Shown here in pieces: positions 16,965 to 26,132 of a stretch of 64,000 nucleotides of DNA (positions are counted from its first letter, which is position 1; each line of letters starts with the position of its first letter). The notes beneath the pieces were generated by a model. It did not search any database. It saw only the letters and a program-made list of their open reading frames with translations, and was not told where the DNA came from. The position numbers and the translations under genes are program-made. The stretch comes from Phyllobacterium bourgognense (lineage in GTDB: Bacteria; Pseudomonadota; Alphaproteobacteria; Rhizobiales; Rhizobiaceae), in NCBI RefSeq assembly GCF_003337575.1, contig NZ_QPJM01000006.1, forward strand, positions 124,001-188,000, read 5' to 3'.

Positions 16965-16991
16965 GTAACCAGTCGTTAGGAATTCCGGAAT
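16965..16991 (+). promoter_or_regulatory. Possible third SigF-type promoter
   Basis: GTAACC (16965-16970), 16 bases, then GGAAT (16987-16991), one base off the CGAAT of the sigF promoter and with identical spacing. The lipoprotein start codon lies 29 bases further on. A chance match is possible. Confidence 0.35.
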
Positions 16992-17020
16992 AGGTGATTG
17001 GGCAAGACAAGGACCTGCCC

Positions 17021-17599
17021 ATGCGCCGCATCATGTTCATTGCGTTGTTGTTGCTCACAGGCTGCGCCACAGCGCCAACCCAGACCAACAATGTCTGTGC
17101 CGTATTCGATCAGAGAGACGGCTTTTTCAACAATTGGTACAAGCAGGCCAAGAGTGTCGAGACGGAATATGGCGTGCCGGTTCCCATCCTCATGGCGACG
17201 ATCTATACGGAATCCGGCTATCAGGCCCGAGTGAAGCCGCCGCGTACAAAATTGTTCGGCTTTATTCCGTGGTCACGGCCATCCACTGCATATGGGTATT
17301 CGCAGGCCCTGGATGGGACATGGGCGGACTATCAACGCGAAACCGGACGCTGGACCGCCCGGCGAACGGATTTCAGCGATGCGGTTCGATTCGTTGGCTG
17401 GTACCATGCAAGGAGCCATCAGATGAATGGCATTCCGCTCAACGATGCCTACAATCTCTACGCCGCCTACTATGCCGGGCCGAATGATTATGCGCGCGGT
17501 GCGTGGCGCAGCAAGCCCGGTATCGACCGAAGCGCTCGGCGGACAGCCGCGGTCGCAAGCAGCTACGCTGCTCAATTGAACAACTGTGGCCTACAGTAG
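17021..17599 (+). CDS. Lytic-transglycosylase-like lipoprotein
   Basis: 192 residues from an ATG with AAGGA 7 bases upstream. The signal sequence ends in the lipobox LLTGC, so it is an outer or inner membrane lipoprotein. The body resembles the SLT lysozyme-like fold: PVPILMATIYTESGYQARVK carries the expected catalytic Glu, followed by STAYGYSQALDGTWADYQRE and NLYAAYYAGPNDYARG. It would cleave peptidoglycan glycan strands. A weak SigF-like promoter precedes it and a strong terminator follows. Confidence 0.82.
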   Translation: MRRIMFIALLLLTGCATAPTQTNNVCAVFDQRDGFFNNWYKQAKSVETEYGVPVPILMATIYTESGYQARVKPPRTKLFGFIPWSRPSTAYGYSQALDGTWADYQRETGRWTARRTDFSDAVRFVGWYHARSHQMNGIPLNDAYNLYAAYYAGPNDYARGAWRSKPGIDRSARRTAAVASSYAAQLNNCGLQ

Positions 17600-17612
17600 G
17601 AACAACAGGGTG

Positions 17613-17636
17613 AAACCCGCCGGTTAGGGCGGGTTT
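17613..17636 (+). terminator. Rho-independent terminator, likely bidirectional
   Basis: Nine-pair stem AAACCCGCC/GGCGGGTTT with a 6-base loop and a T-rich tail, just after the transglycosylase stop and just before the convergent peroxiredoxin stop. Confidence 0.8.
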
Positions 17637-17649
17637 CGTGTTGTGTCAT

Positions 17650-18309
17650 TCAGGCGCCTGGCTGCTTGGTCTTGCGCAGATAGGGCAACACGCGCTCGAA
17701 GCCGCCGAAACGCTGGTTGGCGTCCTCATCCGAAACCGCTGCGGTGATGATGACATCCTCGCCCTGCTTCCACTGGGCCGGCGTTGCAACCTGGTGTTTC
17801 GCTGTGAGCTGGATGCTGTCGATTGCGCGCAGGATCTCGTCGAAGTTGCGGCCCGTGGTCATCGGATAGGTGAGGGTCATCTTCACCTTCTTGTCCGGAC
17901 CAATGACGAAGACGGAGCGCACGGTGGCGTTGTCGGCGGGTGTGCGGCCCTCGGACGTATCGCCGGCTTCCGCAGGCAGCATGTCATACAGTTTTGCAAC
18001 CTTCAGATCCCTGTCGCCGATGAGGGGGTAGTCGACCTCATGCCCGGTTGCCGTCTTGATATCCGCCTTCCACTTGTCGTGATTTTCGACAGGATCGACC
18101 GAAATGCCGATGATCTTGGCATTGCGTTTGGCGAATTCCGGTGCAAGTCCGGCCATGTAGCCAAGCTCGGTCGTGCAGACCGGCGTGAAATTCTTCGGAT
18201 GACTGAACAATACGGCATAGCTGCCGTCGATCCAGTCATGGAAATGGATTTCGCCCTGCGTGGTTTCAGCAGTGAAATCCGGTGCAGTGTCATTGATGCG
18301 AAGGCCCAT
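17650..18309 (-). CDS. 1-Cys peroxiredoxin (Prx6 type)
   Basis: 219 residues. The peroxidatic Cys lies in HPKNFTPVCTTELGYMAGL, and the long C-terminal domain (RSVFVIGPDKKVKMTLTYPM, then TGRNFDEILRAIDS) marks the Prx6/LsfA class. There is no resolving Cys in the usual 2-Cys position. It reduces peroxides in the cytosol with an external thiol donor. It is monocistronic, its 5' region shared with the divergent DUF982 gene. OxyR control is common in relatives but no site was identified. Confidence 0.93.
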   Translation of the reverse strand: MGLRINDTAPDFTAETTQGEIHFHDWIDGSYAVLFSHPKNFTPVCTTELGYMAGLAPEFAKRNAKIIGISVDPVENHDKWKADIKTATGHEVDYPLIGDRDLKVAKLYDMLPAEAGDTSEGRTPADNATVRSVFVIGPDKKVKMTLTYPMTTGRNFDEILRAIDSIQLTAKHQVATPAQWKQGEDVIITAAVSDEDANQRFGGFERVLPYLRKTKQPGA

Positions 18310-18520
18310 CGCGTTTCTCCCGTATCGTGATTTGAAGGTTTTCGCCTGCTCGCCGCGCGAACCAGGCGAGTGTATCTAATTCCGTTTCAGTTTTGCGAAC
18401 GTAGCACAAGCGGCGTTGCATGAATATGTCTGTGACCGCCTGTCTTTCGCGATTGCGGAAGTAAACCGGGAACGCACCCTGAGGTTCAACTAGATACAAC
18501 GATGCAATTTGGGAAACCGG

Positions 18521-18546
18521 GGAACCTAAATTTGAGCCCTTGCGTT
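18521..18546 (+). promoter_or_regulatory. EcfG-type general stress promoter
   Basis: GGAAC (18521-18525), 17 bases, then CGTT (18543-18546), the consensus and spacing of alphaproteobacterial EcfG promoters. It lies 8 bases before the DUF982 ATG, so the transcript would be almost leaderless. Confidence 0.7.
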
Positions 18547-18554
18547 CTAGCGCT

Positions 18555-18830
18555 ATGGAAAACGTCTACTTCAAGTCTGTTACAGTAGAGTCACTCTTTC
18601 CCGGCAGGTTGCGCACGATCGTTTCCGTCGCGGAAGCAGCAGAGTTTCTCTTGAACGAATGGCCAGGCAAACGTGGCCGCCTCCACGGCCTCGCACAACA
18701 GGCGTGTCTCGAAGCCATGGATGGAAGTGCGACCGGCGACATGGCGCGCTCCGTGTTCGTCGAAGCCGCCAAAGAAGCGGATATTTACGTCGAAGGAAAC
18801 GTTGCCGGCGCATTGATGCCAAGACAGTGA
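18555..18830 (+). CDS. DUF982 protein
   Basis: 91 residues. The DUF982 pattern is present: FPGRLRTIVSVAEAAEFLLN, then W-P-GKRG, a conserved ACLEAMDG and ARSVFVEAAKEADIYVE. Members are small rhizobial proteins of unknown function, often in several copies per genome and stress-induced. The EcfG-type promoter directly upstream supports general stress control. The ATG at 18555 is preferred; a TTG at 18540 would overlap the promoter's -10. Confidence 0.82.
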   Translation: MENVYFKSVTVESLFPGRLRTIVSVAEAAEFLLNEWPGKRGRLHGLAQQACLEAMDGSATGDMARSVFVEAAKEADIYVEGNVAGALMPRQ

Positions 18831-18950
18831 CAATAGCGTTAATCAACATTGGTTAGATCATCAGCGGTAAAATAGCTCTTACGGGCTATTACGTTTCCGT
18901 CAAGAATCTTGGAATGATTCAGGCAGGGGTTACGTGATGGGCACCAAATA

Positions 18951-19211
18951 ATGAACGAAAAACTGGGGCAGCTCTTTAGCATTCTCAAAGAACAATCCGA
19001 CGAAATAGCACAACTCAATATGGACTACGCAGTGGAACGCACGCTCGTCACAGGCGTGATGTCCCTGCTGAGTGCACGCGGTTTGTTGCTTGATGTCGAT
19101 TTCGATGAAATCGCCGAGATTGGGTCGAGGGTCGGGAATTCGCAATTCTCGTCGCTCCTGGCAAGCCGGATCGAGCGTTTGAAGACGTGCAGCCCGGCGC
19201 TGCATAACTAG
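18951..19211 (+). CDS. Small conserved-looking hypothetical protein
   Basis: 86 residues, no signal peptide and mostly helical by eye (LGQLFSILKEQSDEIAQLNM, VERTLVTGVMSLLSARGLLL). I do not recognise the family. The coding frame is uninterrupted and ends exactly where a type B repeat begins, which is the habit of real genes in this window. It lies 120 bases after the DUF982 gene; no separate promoter was identified. Confidence 0.6.
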   Translation: MNEKLGQLFSILKEQSDEIAQLNMDYAVERTLVTGVMSLLSARGLLLDVDFDEIAEIGSRVGNSQFSSLLASRIERLKTCSPALHN

Positions 19212-19348
19212 GTCAGTAAATCTTCACGCCATGGCGGTCTGGAAACGGCGTATTTCTGCGCTCCGGTGCTCACGTACCTAATGTACGCTGCGCTCCGGTG
19301 CTCGAAAACCACCGTTTTCGCCTCGCCCTGACATGAATCTCAACAAAC
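19211..19348. repeat. RIME-like palindromic element (type B, copy 2)
   Basis: It fills the whole gap between two convergent stop codons: the 86-residue protein's TAG ends at 19211 and the PNPOx-like gene's stop starts at 19349. Blocks shared with 4376-4510 include TCTTCACGCCATGGCGG, GCGCTCCGGTGCTCACGTAC, GAAAACCACCGTTTTCGCCT and TGACATGAATCT. Confidence 0.8.
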
Positions 19349-19969
19349 CTATCGCGCGAGGCTGCGCAAGCTGGCAATCTCCGCTTCGAGCGACTTGATG
19401 CGTTCGTCGCGCTCGGCCAGCAATGCTGCCACATCGGCGGCCTCGAAACGCATGGGAATATGCTGCGGGCAGTTCATGTCCCAGGCAGTAACCGTGAACA
19501 GGATTGCCTGCTCAGGCCGTGCGCGATAGCCCTCCGGCATCAGTTTTTGCATGAGATCTGGGTCGTCTTCGACAGTCCGGGCTTCGCCCCATAGTTTCAC
19601 ACGCTGGCGGTTGCGATAATCGATGAGAAACAGGAACGCCTTGGGATTGTCCGCGAGATTACCGGACGTTATGTACTGACGGTTGCCGGCAAAATCCGCG
19701 AACGCGATGGTCGTGTCGTCGATGACGCGCAAAAAGCCGGGTGGGCCGCCGCGGTGCTGAATATAGGGCTGGCCCTCGCCATTTGCCGTGCCGAAGAAGA
19801 TGCTTGTCTGGCTGTGGATGAAATCCGCCAGGTCGGCCGTGATCCGCGTTTGCCACGAGCCACGCTGCTCCATACTCTCATAGCCATGGCGGGACCCCTT
19901 GCGGGTCTGAATCGCTTTGACGGTCGGCGTGAAAGCGACGTCGCTGGCAAAGGTCTGTTCGGATGACAT
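19349..19969 (-). CDS. Pyridoxamine 5'-phosphate oxidase family protein
   Basis: 206 residues from an ATG with AGGAG 6 bases upstream; the open frame continues 37 codons further without a better site. The split-barrel FMN-binding fold is seen in TSIFFGTANGEGQPYIQHRG, PPGFLRVIDDTTIAFADFAG and NRQRVKLWGEARTVEDD. A C-terminal coiled stretch (LLAERDERIKSLEAEIASL) is unusual and may dimerise. The group includes flavin-dependent nitroreductases and general stress proteins; no specific reaction is assigned. It is divergent from a LysR regulator 132 bases away, its likely controller. Confidence 0.82.
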   Translation of the reverse strand: MSSEQTFASDVAFTPTVKAIQTRKGSRHGYESMEQRGSWQTRITADLADFIHSQTSIFFGTANGEGQPYIQHRGGPPGFLRVIDDTTIAFADFAGNRQYITSGNLADNPKAFLFLIDYRNRQRVKLWGEARTVEDDPDLMQKLMPEGYRARPEQAILFTVTAWDMNCPQHIPMRFEAADVAALLAERDERIKSLEAEIASLRSLAR

Positions 19970-20101
19970 GTCCAACTCCTGGGAGAGATTGAGATCCAAG
20001 TGCAGCTGAGATGCAGCACCAGGCATCAAAGTAGTCTCTTCCATAAAATTGCTGTAGATGTTAGCTATTGGAGTTTTCATTCCGAAAAATGGAAGGCTTG
20101 A

Positions 20102-20998
20102 ATGGATCGCCTGGATGCAATGGAGGTGCTTCTCGCGGTTACGGGGGCGGGGAGTCTGTCCGCCGCCTCACGCCAGCTCAAGATGCCGCTTGCGACGGTC
20201 AGCCGAAAGGTCTCCGACCTCGAGGCGCATCTGAAGACTCGTTTGCTTATCCGTTCGAGCCGGCGCGTCTCGCTGACCGATGCCGGCCGCGCCTATGTCG
20301 AGGCGAGCAGGGCCATTCTGGAGCAGGTCGACGAGGCGGAGCGCACCGCAGCGGGCGAATACTCAACGCTTAAGGGTGATTTGGCGATGACCGCGCCGGT
20401 GGTATTTGGCCGGCTTCACGTGTTGCCCGTCGTGATTGAATTCCTCAAGCTTTATCCGGAAATCAATTTGAGGCTCAGTCTCAGCGATCGTCAGGTCAAC
20501 CTGGTGGAAGATCATATCGATCTCGCGCTGCGCATTGGCAATCTGCCGGACAGCAATCTTGTCGCGACCAGGGTCGGCTGGATCCGCCGTGCGGCCTATG
20601 CGAGCCCGGCCTATCTTGCGCAACGTGGTGTGCCCGAGCGCCCCGAGGGTCTTGCTGGCCATGAGTGCATCACGTTCGAGGGGCTGAATTCGCCACGAAG
20701 CTGGACTTTCATGGATGGCAAGAAAGAGGTCACCGTGCCGGTCCACTCCCGGCTGAGCGTCAGCACGGCCGACGCGGCAATCGATGCGGCAGTTGCGGGT
20801 TTCGGCGTGACACGGCTCCTGTCCTATCAGGCTACCCGCGCTCTGGCGGCAGGCGAATTGCAGATCGTGCTCGAGGCGTTTGAACCGGAGCCGTGGCCGG
20901 TGAGCCTGATCTACGTAGGACAGGGGTTGGTGCCGCTGAAACTGCGGGCGTTTATGGATTTTGCTGTGCCGAGGCTGAGGGAGCGTGTTTTTCAGTGA
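20102..20998 (+). CDS. LysR family transcriptional regulator
   Basis: 298 residues, normal family length. The helix-turn-helix is at residues 16-45 (GSLSAASRQLKMPLATVSRK), followed by the LysR_substrate domain with LKTRLLIRSSRRVSLTDAGR at the junction. The C-terminal part resembles the AaeR/DsdC-like subgroup that regulates an adjacent divergent gene. Here that gene is the PNPOx-like protein, so control of it and of itself is likely. Confidence 0.9.
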   Translation: MDRLDAMEVLLAVTGAGSLSAASRQLKMPLATVSRKVSDLEAHLKTRLLIRSSRRVSLTDAGRAYVEASRAILEQVDEAERTAAGEYSTLKGDLAMTAPVVFGRLHVLPVVIEFLKLYPEINLRLSLSDRQVNLVEDHIDLALRIGNLPDSNLVATRVGWIRRAAYASPAYLAQRGVPERPEGLAGHECITFEGLNSPRSWTFMDGKKEVTVPVHSRLSVSTADAAIDAAVAGFGVTRLLSYQATRALAAGELQIVLEAFEPEPWPVSLIYVGQGLVPLKLRAFMDFAVPRLRERVFQ

Positions 20999-21085
20999 CG
21001 TTGGGATCATCAACGGTGTCGAAGCACCGGGTGTGTGCACTCGATTGCAGCAGCGGGCATATATGTCGCCTTCAAAAGCCTCCAA

Positions 21086-21469
21086 TCAGCGCGAGGATAA
21101 AAAGAGCCATAGAGTAAAAGCTGCAACACAAATCCAGAGGATGACGATCGCAATGGCTGCACCACGGCTCGTCGGACGGTCAGCCATCGCAGCTGCGGTC
21201 TGCCGATGTTCAGCGATTAAGTCTGGTGGGATCATCCGGACAACAAGCAGGATACCAAGGGGTACCAGAATAATATCGTCGAGATAGCCGATGATCGGTA
21301 TAAAATCCGGAATGAGATCAATCGGCGACAAAGCGTATGCAGCCACAATAAACGCAAGCGCCTTGGCATACCAAGGCGTACGTTTGTCCCTCGCAGCGAA
21401 ATAGACTGCATAGATATCTCGCTTGATGTTCTTGGCCCAGGCTCGCAGCCGTTCAAAAGTGGTTGTCAC
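21086..21469 (-). CDS. DUF1232 (YkvA family) membrane protein
   Basis: 127 residues from a GTG. The DUF1232 core is present: KRTPWYAKALAFIVAAYALS, then PIDLIPDFIPIIGYLDDIIL. Two or three membrane helices, the last one C-terminal (AIAIVILWICVAAFTLWLFL). Function unknown; members sit in the inner membrane. It lies 12 bases downstream of the cyclase gene's stop on the same strand, so it may be the tail of the signalling operon. Confidence 0.8.
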   Translation of the reverse strand: MTTTFERLRAWAKNIKRDIYAVYFAARDKRTPWYAKALAFIVAAYALSPIDLIPDFIPIIGYLDDIILVPLGILLVVRMIPPDLIAEHRQTAAAMADRPTSRGAAIAIVILWICVAAFTLWLFLSSR

Positions 21470-21481
21470 GATGCAATTTTG

Positions 21482-23032
21482 TCATAAAAGAAGGTATGTG
21501 GGGTACTTGCCAATCCCATGAATATCCCGGATTTGCCTGTGGCACTCTACGACGTCCGGGCCAAGCGCGTCGAACGTGCTTTGGGAGATCTGGATACGTC
21601 CGGGCGTCCCGCAGGATTCCATGCGGCTGGCAACGTTCACCGTGTGCCCCCAGACATCGTAGACAAAGCGTTTTCGACCAATCAGACCGGCGATGACAGG
21701 GCCGGAGTTTATTCCAATTCGCAGCTCTAGCGGACGCTCACCTGTCATCTGGCACGTTTCGGCCAGCATGGCCTTTGCAAACGCCACGGCCGCCTGGGCA
21801 TGGTCCGGACGCGGGTCGGGCAACCCGGCCGCAGCCATATAGGCGTCACCGATGGTCTTGATCTTCTCGATACCGTGCTGATCCGCCAATTCGTCGAAAC
21901 GCGAAAACAGCTCTCCAAGTCTTTGCACCAGTGTAATAGGCGGGGTGCGTGCCGCGAATTCCGTGAAATTGACGATATCCGCGAAGACGATCGTCGCCAT
22001 ATCGATGCGGTCCGCGATCACTTTTTCACCATCGGCGAGCCGCTTCACCACCTGTCTCGGCAAGATGGCATCAAGCAGCGTATCGGCGCGCTCCTTCTCG
22101 AATTCGATCTGCGCCAGATAGCGTCTTTCGCGTTCGCGCCAGCGGCTGCGTTCAAGACAGGCAGTTATGCGCGCGCGCAAAAGCACCGGATCGATTGGCT
22201 TGTGCAGATAATCCTCGGCTCCTGCCTCGATGCAACGGATAATGGCGTCATCGTCTTTCAGGCCCGAAATCATGATGACGGGAATCTCGCGCAGGCGTTC
22301 GTGCGATTTGAGCCGGCTGAGGAGTTCAATGCCGTTCATGTCGGGCATCAGGATATCGGCGAGGGCCAAATCGAAACCCTGCGTCTCCAGGATGCGCAGC
22401 GCTTCTTCGCCGGAACCGGCGACAGTAACGAGGTGGCCGTCACGCGTGAGGCGCCGGTTCAGAAGATCGCGGTTAGAGGCGGTGTCATCGACAACGAGGA
22501 TGCGGCCGGTTTCATCGGACGAAGGCGCCACGCGAGCGGCAATGGACCGCGCGAGATCGGCGGCTATAGTGACGTCAATATGGTCCGTCGGCTTTTCGTC
22601 GGGATCATCGGAGAAAACATCGAGCCTTCCATCGATCTGCTCCAGCAAGAACTGGCTTTCCTCTATGATCTTCGCAATGTCGTCCGCGACACCTGCGGCG
22701 AGAACGTCTGAGAAATCCTCCATGACCATTTCCGAATAGCCGAGAATGGCGTTCATCGGTGTTCGCAAATCGTGCCGCAGTTCACTATCGACGGTGAATA
22801 TTCCGGCGGTTTGCGACGCTTCCATCTCCAAAAGCCGCTTGATAAGCAAGTTCAGGTCGCGAGCAGCGCCGAGCACCTTTTCGAGGTCGGGCAATGCTTC
22901 GGCGGGCCCATTTTCAACCACCGCTTCGATCACCAGTTCCTGATAACCAAGGATCGCCTGTGCGGGATCGGCGATCTTCTGCACAAGGCGGGCAATATAG
23001 GCACGGCGGCCGATGTCATTGGCGACGGACAC
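21482..23032 (-). CDS. Receiver-adenylate cyclase with an isolated H-box
   Basis: 516 residues in three parts. Residues 1-140 look like two HisKA-type helical hairpins; the second has the full H-box SELRHDLRTPMNAILGYSEM with His87, but no HATPase domain follows. Residues 177-292 are a receiver with phospho-acceptor Asp226 (ADILMPDMNG) and Lys278. Residues 340-510 are a class III cyclase with metal Asp352 and Asp396, adenine-selecting Lys392 and Asp459, and Asn466/Arg470 of the transition-state set. It should make cAMP under phosphorelay control. Last or near-last gene of a four-gene operon, starting 6 bases after the receiver gene. Confidence 0.88.
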   Translation of the reverse strand: MSVANDIGRRAYIARLVQKIADPAQAILGYQELVIEAVVENGPAEALPDLEKVLGAARDLNLLIKRLLEMEASQTAGIFTVDSELRHDLRTPMNAILGYSEMVMEDFSDVLAAGVADDIAKIIEESQFLLEQIDGRLDVFSDDPDEKPTDHIDVTIAADLARSIAARVAPSSDETGRILVVDDTASNRDLLNRRLTRDGHLVTVAGSGEEALRILETQGFDLALADILMPDMNGIELLSRLKSHERLREIPVIMISGLKDDDAIIRCIEAGAEDYLHKPIDPVLLRARITACLERSRWRERERRYLAQIEFEKERADTLLDAILPRQVVKRLADGEKVIADRIDMATIVFADIVNFTEFAARTPPITLVQRLGELFSRFDELADQHGIEKIKTIGDAYMAAAGLPDPRPDHAQAAVAFAKAMLAETCQMTGERPLELRIGINSGPVIAGLIGRKRFVYDVWGHTVNVASRMESCGTPGRIQISQSTFDALGPDVVECHRQIRDIHGIGKYPTYLLL

Positions 23033-23038
23033 CGGCGC

Positions 23039-23404
23039 TCAACCTCCGGTCAGACGGGCGATCTTGTCGAGGAGCGCCGGCAGTTCAATTGGTTTGGTAT
23101 CGTAGTCATCGCAGCCGGCTTCCATCGCTTTTTCCCGGTCCCCGGCCATGGCGTGGGCGGTGAGCGCGATAACCGGAATGGCGGCGGTGGCTGGATTTCC
23201 CTTGATCCGCCGTGTAGCTTCCCAGCCGTCGATGACCGGCAGGCTCATGTCCATCAAAACAAGGTCAGGTTTGTTGCTCACTGCCGCTTCAACCCCAGCG
23301 AGGCCATCGGTTGCGATAATCACCTCATATCCCCGCCGCTCCAACCGGCGGGAAAGCATGTCGCGGTTCATCTCATTGTCTTCGACGAGAAGAATCTTGA
23401 CCAT
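23039..23404 (-). CDS. Single-domain response regulator (CheY/DivK type)
   Basis: 121 residues, receiver only: acidic pair Glu9-Asp10, phospho-acceptor Asp52 (VLMDMSLPVIDG), Thr82 and Lys104. There is no output domain, so it should shuttle phosphate between the upstream hybrid kinase and the H-box protein downstream. The ATG at 23404 follows GAGGAGCTGAAGA; longer in-frame starts at 23443 and 23425 are possible. It begins 13 bases after the kinase stop. Confidence 0.9.
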   Translation of the reverse strand: MVKILLVEDNEMNRDMLSRRLERRGYEVIIATDGLAGVEAAVSNKPDLVLMDMSLPVIDGWEATRRIKGNPATAAIPVIALTAHAMAGDREKAMEAGCDDYDTKPIELPALLDKIARLTGG

Positions 23405-23417
23405 ATTCTTCAGCTCC

Positions 23418-26132
23418 TCAAGCATCTTCGCTGAGCGGCACATGCCGCTTCAAGGCTGCGATCAGGTCGGCGCGGCCTTTGGTTCCCTTTCTGACAACTT
23501 CACTCGCACGCGTATTGAGCCAATTCAGTTCATCGCGAGTAAGGTCCTTGGACGTGACTACAACGACGGGAATGTCGACGAGGTCGGACCGATCCTGAAT
23601 AGCCCGAAGCAGCGCGAAACCGTCCATGTTGGGCATCATCAAATCGAGCACCATGACCGTGGGGCGTCCTGCCTCCAGCTCCGCAAGGCCGCGCTGGCCG
23701 TCAATGGCCTCGCGCACTCGCCAGCCTTCGCGAACGAGCACCCGCCGGAAAAGTTCCCGCGTTGCCGGGTCATCGTCTACAATGAGCACGTCGTGCTGCC
23801 CGGCACCGGCGACAGCGTTCAACATGTCAACGAGCTGACGCGGGTCGATAGGCTTGACCAGATGGCCCGCTGCACCGAAGGCCAACCCCATCTCGCGGTC
23901 CGCGACGACGGTTGCAAGGATCACAGGGATGTCGCGCAGCGCCTTGTCTGACTTGATCTCGCGCAGCACCGACCAGCCGTCCTGACCGGGCATGATAACA
24001 TCCAGAATGATCGCATCCGGGCGCGATTTGCGCATCTTTGCCATGCCCTCTTCGCCGCCGGCAGCTTCGACGACGCTGAAGCCTGCGCTGCGGACAGTGT
24101 CAGAAATGAATTTGCGGGCACGGGCTTCATCGTCGATGACGAGAACGGTTCCGCGCCGCGAGTTATCAGGCAGCTCCGCCTGCGGAGCGGGTTCCTCGGC
24201 GAGGGGTATGGTGCCCTTTGCCGGTATCGTGAACCGGAAGGTCGAGCCCTCGCCGAACTTGCTTTCCACCTCGATCGCACCGCCCATCATCTTGATGAAG
24301 TGCTGGGTGATGGCGAGGCCAAGGCCGGTTCCGCCATAGTTGCGTGTGGTGGATGCGTCGACTTGTACGAACGCCTGGAAGAGCTTTGCCTGCTGCTCCT
24401 TTGTCATGCCGATACCGTTGTCGCTGACCGCGAATTCCACCAGATCGCCGCGCTCGTCGTCCCGATAGCGCCGCACCAACAGCCGGATCTCATCGTTCTC
24501 GGTAAACTTGGCGGCATTCGAGAGCAGATTGAAAAGGTTTTGCCGCAGCTTGGTTTTGTCTGTTTCGATTTCGTCCGGCTCGACCGATACGGTTACCGTC
24601 AGGCGATTGCCTTTTTTGGCGATTAGCGGAGCAACGGTGCTTTCGACATCGACCAGCAGCTGTTTCAGACTGACAGGCTCGATGTAGAGCTCCATCTTAC
24701 CCGCCTCGATTTTCGAAAGATCGAGCACATCATTGATCAGTGCAAGAAGGTGACGGCCCGATCCCATGATCTTGCCAAGGTCGGCGACAAAACCTGGCTG
24801 GCCCCAATCGCTCGCATCCTCCATCAGCATTTCGCTGTAGCCAATGATTGCATTGAGCGGCGTGCGCAATTCGTGGCTCATCGAGGCGAGGAAACGGCTC
24901 TTTTCCTGGCTGGCGACTTCCGCGCCGCGCTTTGCTTCCTCAAGTTCCGTCTGACGGTGCTTCAGATCAGTGATGTCCGTATAGACTGCGACCGTACCGC
25001 CTTCCGGCGTCTTGCGCTTGGCAACCCGTATCCAGGTGCCGTTGGCAAACTGCCGTTCCATTGTACCTTGCGGGTCCCGCTGGCGGCGCATTGCCTCCTT
25101 GAGCCAGGCCTCCCGCTCGGCACGATCTATTTCGGTCCGGCCACGCTCCGCTTGCGCGCGCATGATTTCTTCGAAGCTGGTTCCGGGTGTCATAAGGTCC
25201 GCTGTCTCGGGGAAAATCTCCAGATAGCGCTGGTTCACGAGGACAAGCTTGTCGTCGGCGTCGAATAAGGCAAAGCCATCGGGAATGGTTTCGATCGCAG
25301 TCCGGACAGTGTTGCGCTGGTGTTCTGCAGCGGCTTCGAGCACGCGCCGTTCTGCCTGCCCATCGCGCAACAGACGCAATGTCGTCGCGAGCCGGCCGAA
25401 TTCGTCGCGACCCTCGGGAGGCAGTTCGACATCCTCGCGTCCCTCGGTGAGTTGAGCCATCGCCCTGTCGACACGTCCCAGCGGCACAAGGATGGACCGA
25501 AGCACCAGCCATGTCATGATCGCGCCAACGATCGTAATGGCGCTGACGGAAAGTATGGCGCGCTGGAACGTGTTCTGCATGGTTCTGATCGCCATGTCGC
25601 GCGCAGTATCGGCTTCCGTTTCGAGACGCGTTCCAAGCGCCGTCAGCACTCCGTCAATTTCGTCACTATAATTTCTTGCTGCCGCCAGCCGCGTGTTGCC
25701 GACAACACGATTGTCGGAGGTGTAGGCGTCAACCGCCTCCATGGCCTGGTCGTAATAGGATTTTGCCCCCTTCTCGATCATATCGGCGGCGTCGGGGGCA
25801 AACTCCCTGATGCGTGCCAGATCCTGCTCGAGGGCGGTTCTTGCGGTTTCGGCACGGCGCTCCGACAATGTCAGGAGGCTCACCGACAAATCTGTCAGCC
25901 AATAGCGCATTTCGCCAAAGTGCCGGTGCGCCTTGGCAGCCTCGCTGAACATATGAAAGCGCGCATTGGCCGCCGCGACACGCCGTTGATTGTCGAGAAG
26001 ATCGTGGGCCATGAAGGCGACACTGAGAAGAAGCGCTCCCAACAGGGCCGCCGAAAGGCAGGCGAGGCGCAGTGGTATCTTCCGTTCCAGGAGCCGGCCG
26101 ATACGGGACCGAATGGCATTGAAAGCGCTCAT
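23418..26132 (-). CDS. Hybrid histidine kinase with two receiver domains
   Basis: 904 residues. Helix 1 at about 22-42, a periplasmic sensor of about 145 residues, helix 2 at about 192-212, HAMP to about 265, PAS at 275-390, HisKA with His420 ([20 protein letters not shown]), HATPase with Asn539 and the GGTGLGLAI box, then receivers at 662-775 (Asp711) and 781-897 (Asp830). The second receiver ends in a degenerate stretch ([10 protein letters not shown]), typical of regulatory receivers. The ATG overlaps the stop of the heme-protein gene (ATGA), so the start is certain and both proteins are made together; the periplasmic heme protein is the obvious sensor partner. Confidence 0.93.
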   Translation of the reverse strand: MSAFNAIRSRIGRLLERKIPLRLACLSAALLGALLLSVAFMAHDLLDNQRRVAAANARFHMFSEAAKAHRHFGEMRYWLTDLSVSLLTLSERRAETARTALEQDLARIREFAPDAADMIEKGAKSYYDQAMEAVDAYTSDNRVVGNTRLAAARNYSDEIDGVLTALGTRLETEADTARDMAIRTMQNTFQRAILSVSAITIVGAIMTWLVLRSILVPLGRVDRAMAQLTEGREDVELPPEGRDEFGRLATTLRLLRDGQAERRVLEAAAEHQRNTVRTAIETIPDGFALFDADDKLVLVNQRYLEIFPETADLMTPGTSFEEIMRAQAERGRTEIDRAEREAWLKEAMRRQRDPQGTMERQFANGTWIRVAKRKTPEGGTVAVYTDITDLKHRQTELEEAKRGAEVASQEKSRFLASMSHELRTPLNAIIGYSEMLMEDASDWGQPGFVADLGKIMGSGRHLLALINDVLDLSKIEAGKMELYIEPVSLKQLLVDVESTVAPLIAKKGNRLTVTVSVEPDEIETDKTKLRQNLFNLLSNAAKFTENDEIRLLVRRYRDDERGDLVEFAVSDNGIGMTKEQQAKLFQAFVQVDASTTRNYGGTGLGLAITQHFIKMMGGAIEVESKFGEGSTFRFTIPAKGTIPLAEEPAPQAELPDNSRRGTVLVIDDEARARKFISDTVRSAGFSVVEAAGGEEGMAKMRKSRPDAIILDVIMPGQDGWSVLREIKSDKALRDIPVILATVVADREMGLAFGAAGHLVKPIDPRQLVDMLNAVAGAGQHDVLIVDDDPATRELFRRVLVREGWRVREAIDGQRGLAELEAGRPTVMVLDLMMPNMDGFALLRAIQDRSDLVDIPVVVVTSKDLTRDELNWLNTRASEVVRKGTKGRADLIAALKRHVPLSEDA

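Noticed and set aside
18920-18945. GTAACC on the minus strand near 18930
   Set aside because: Followed after 16 bases by CAAGA, with no gene start on that strand downstream at the right distance.
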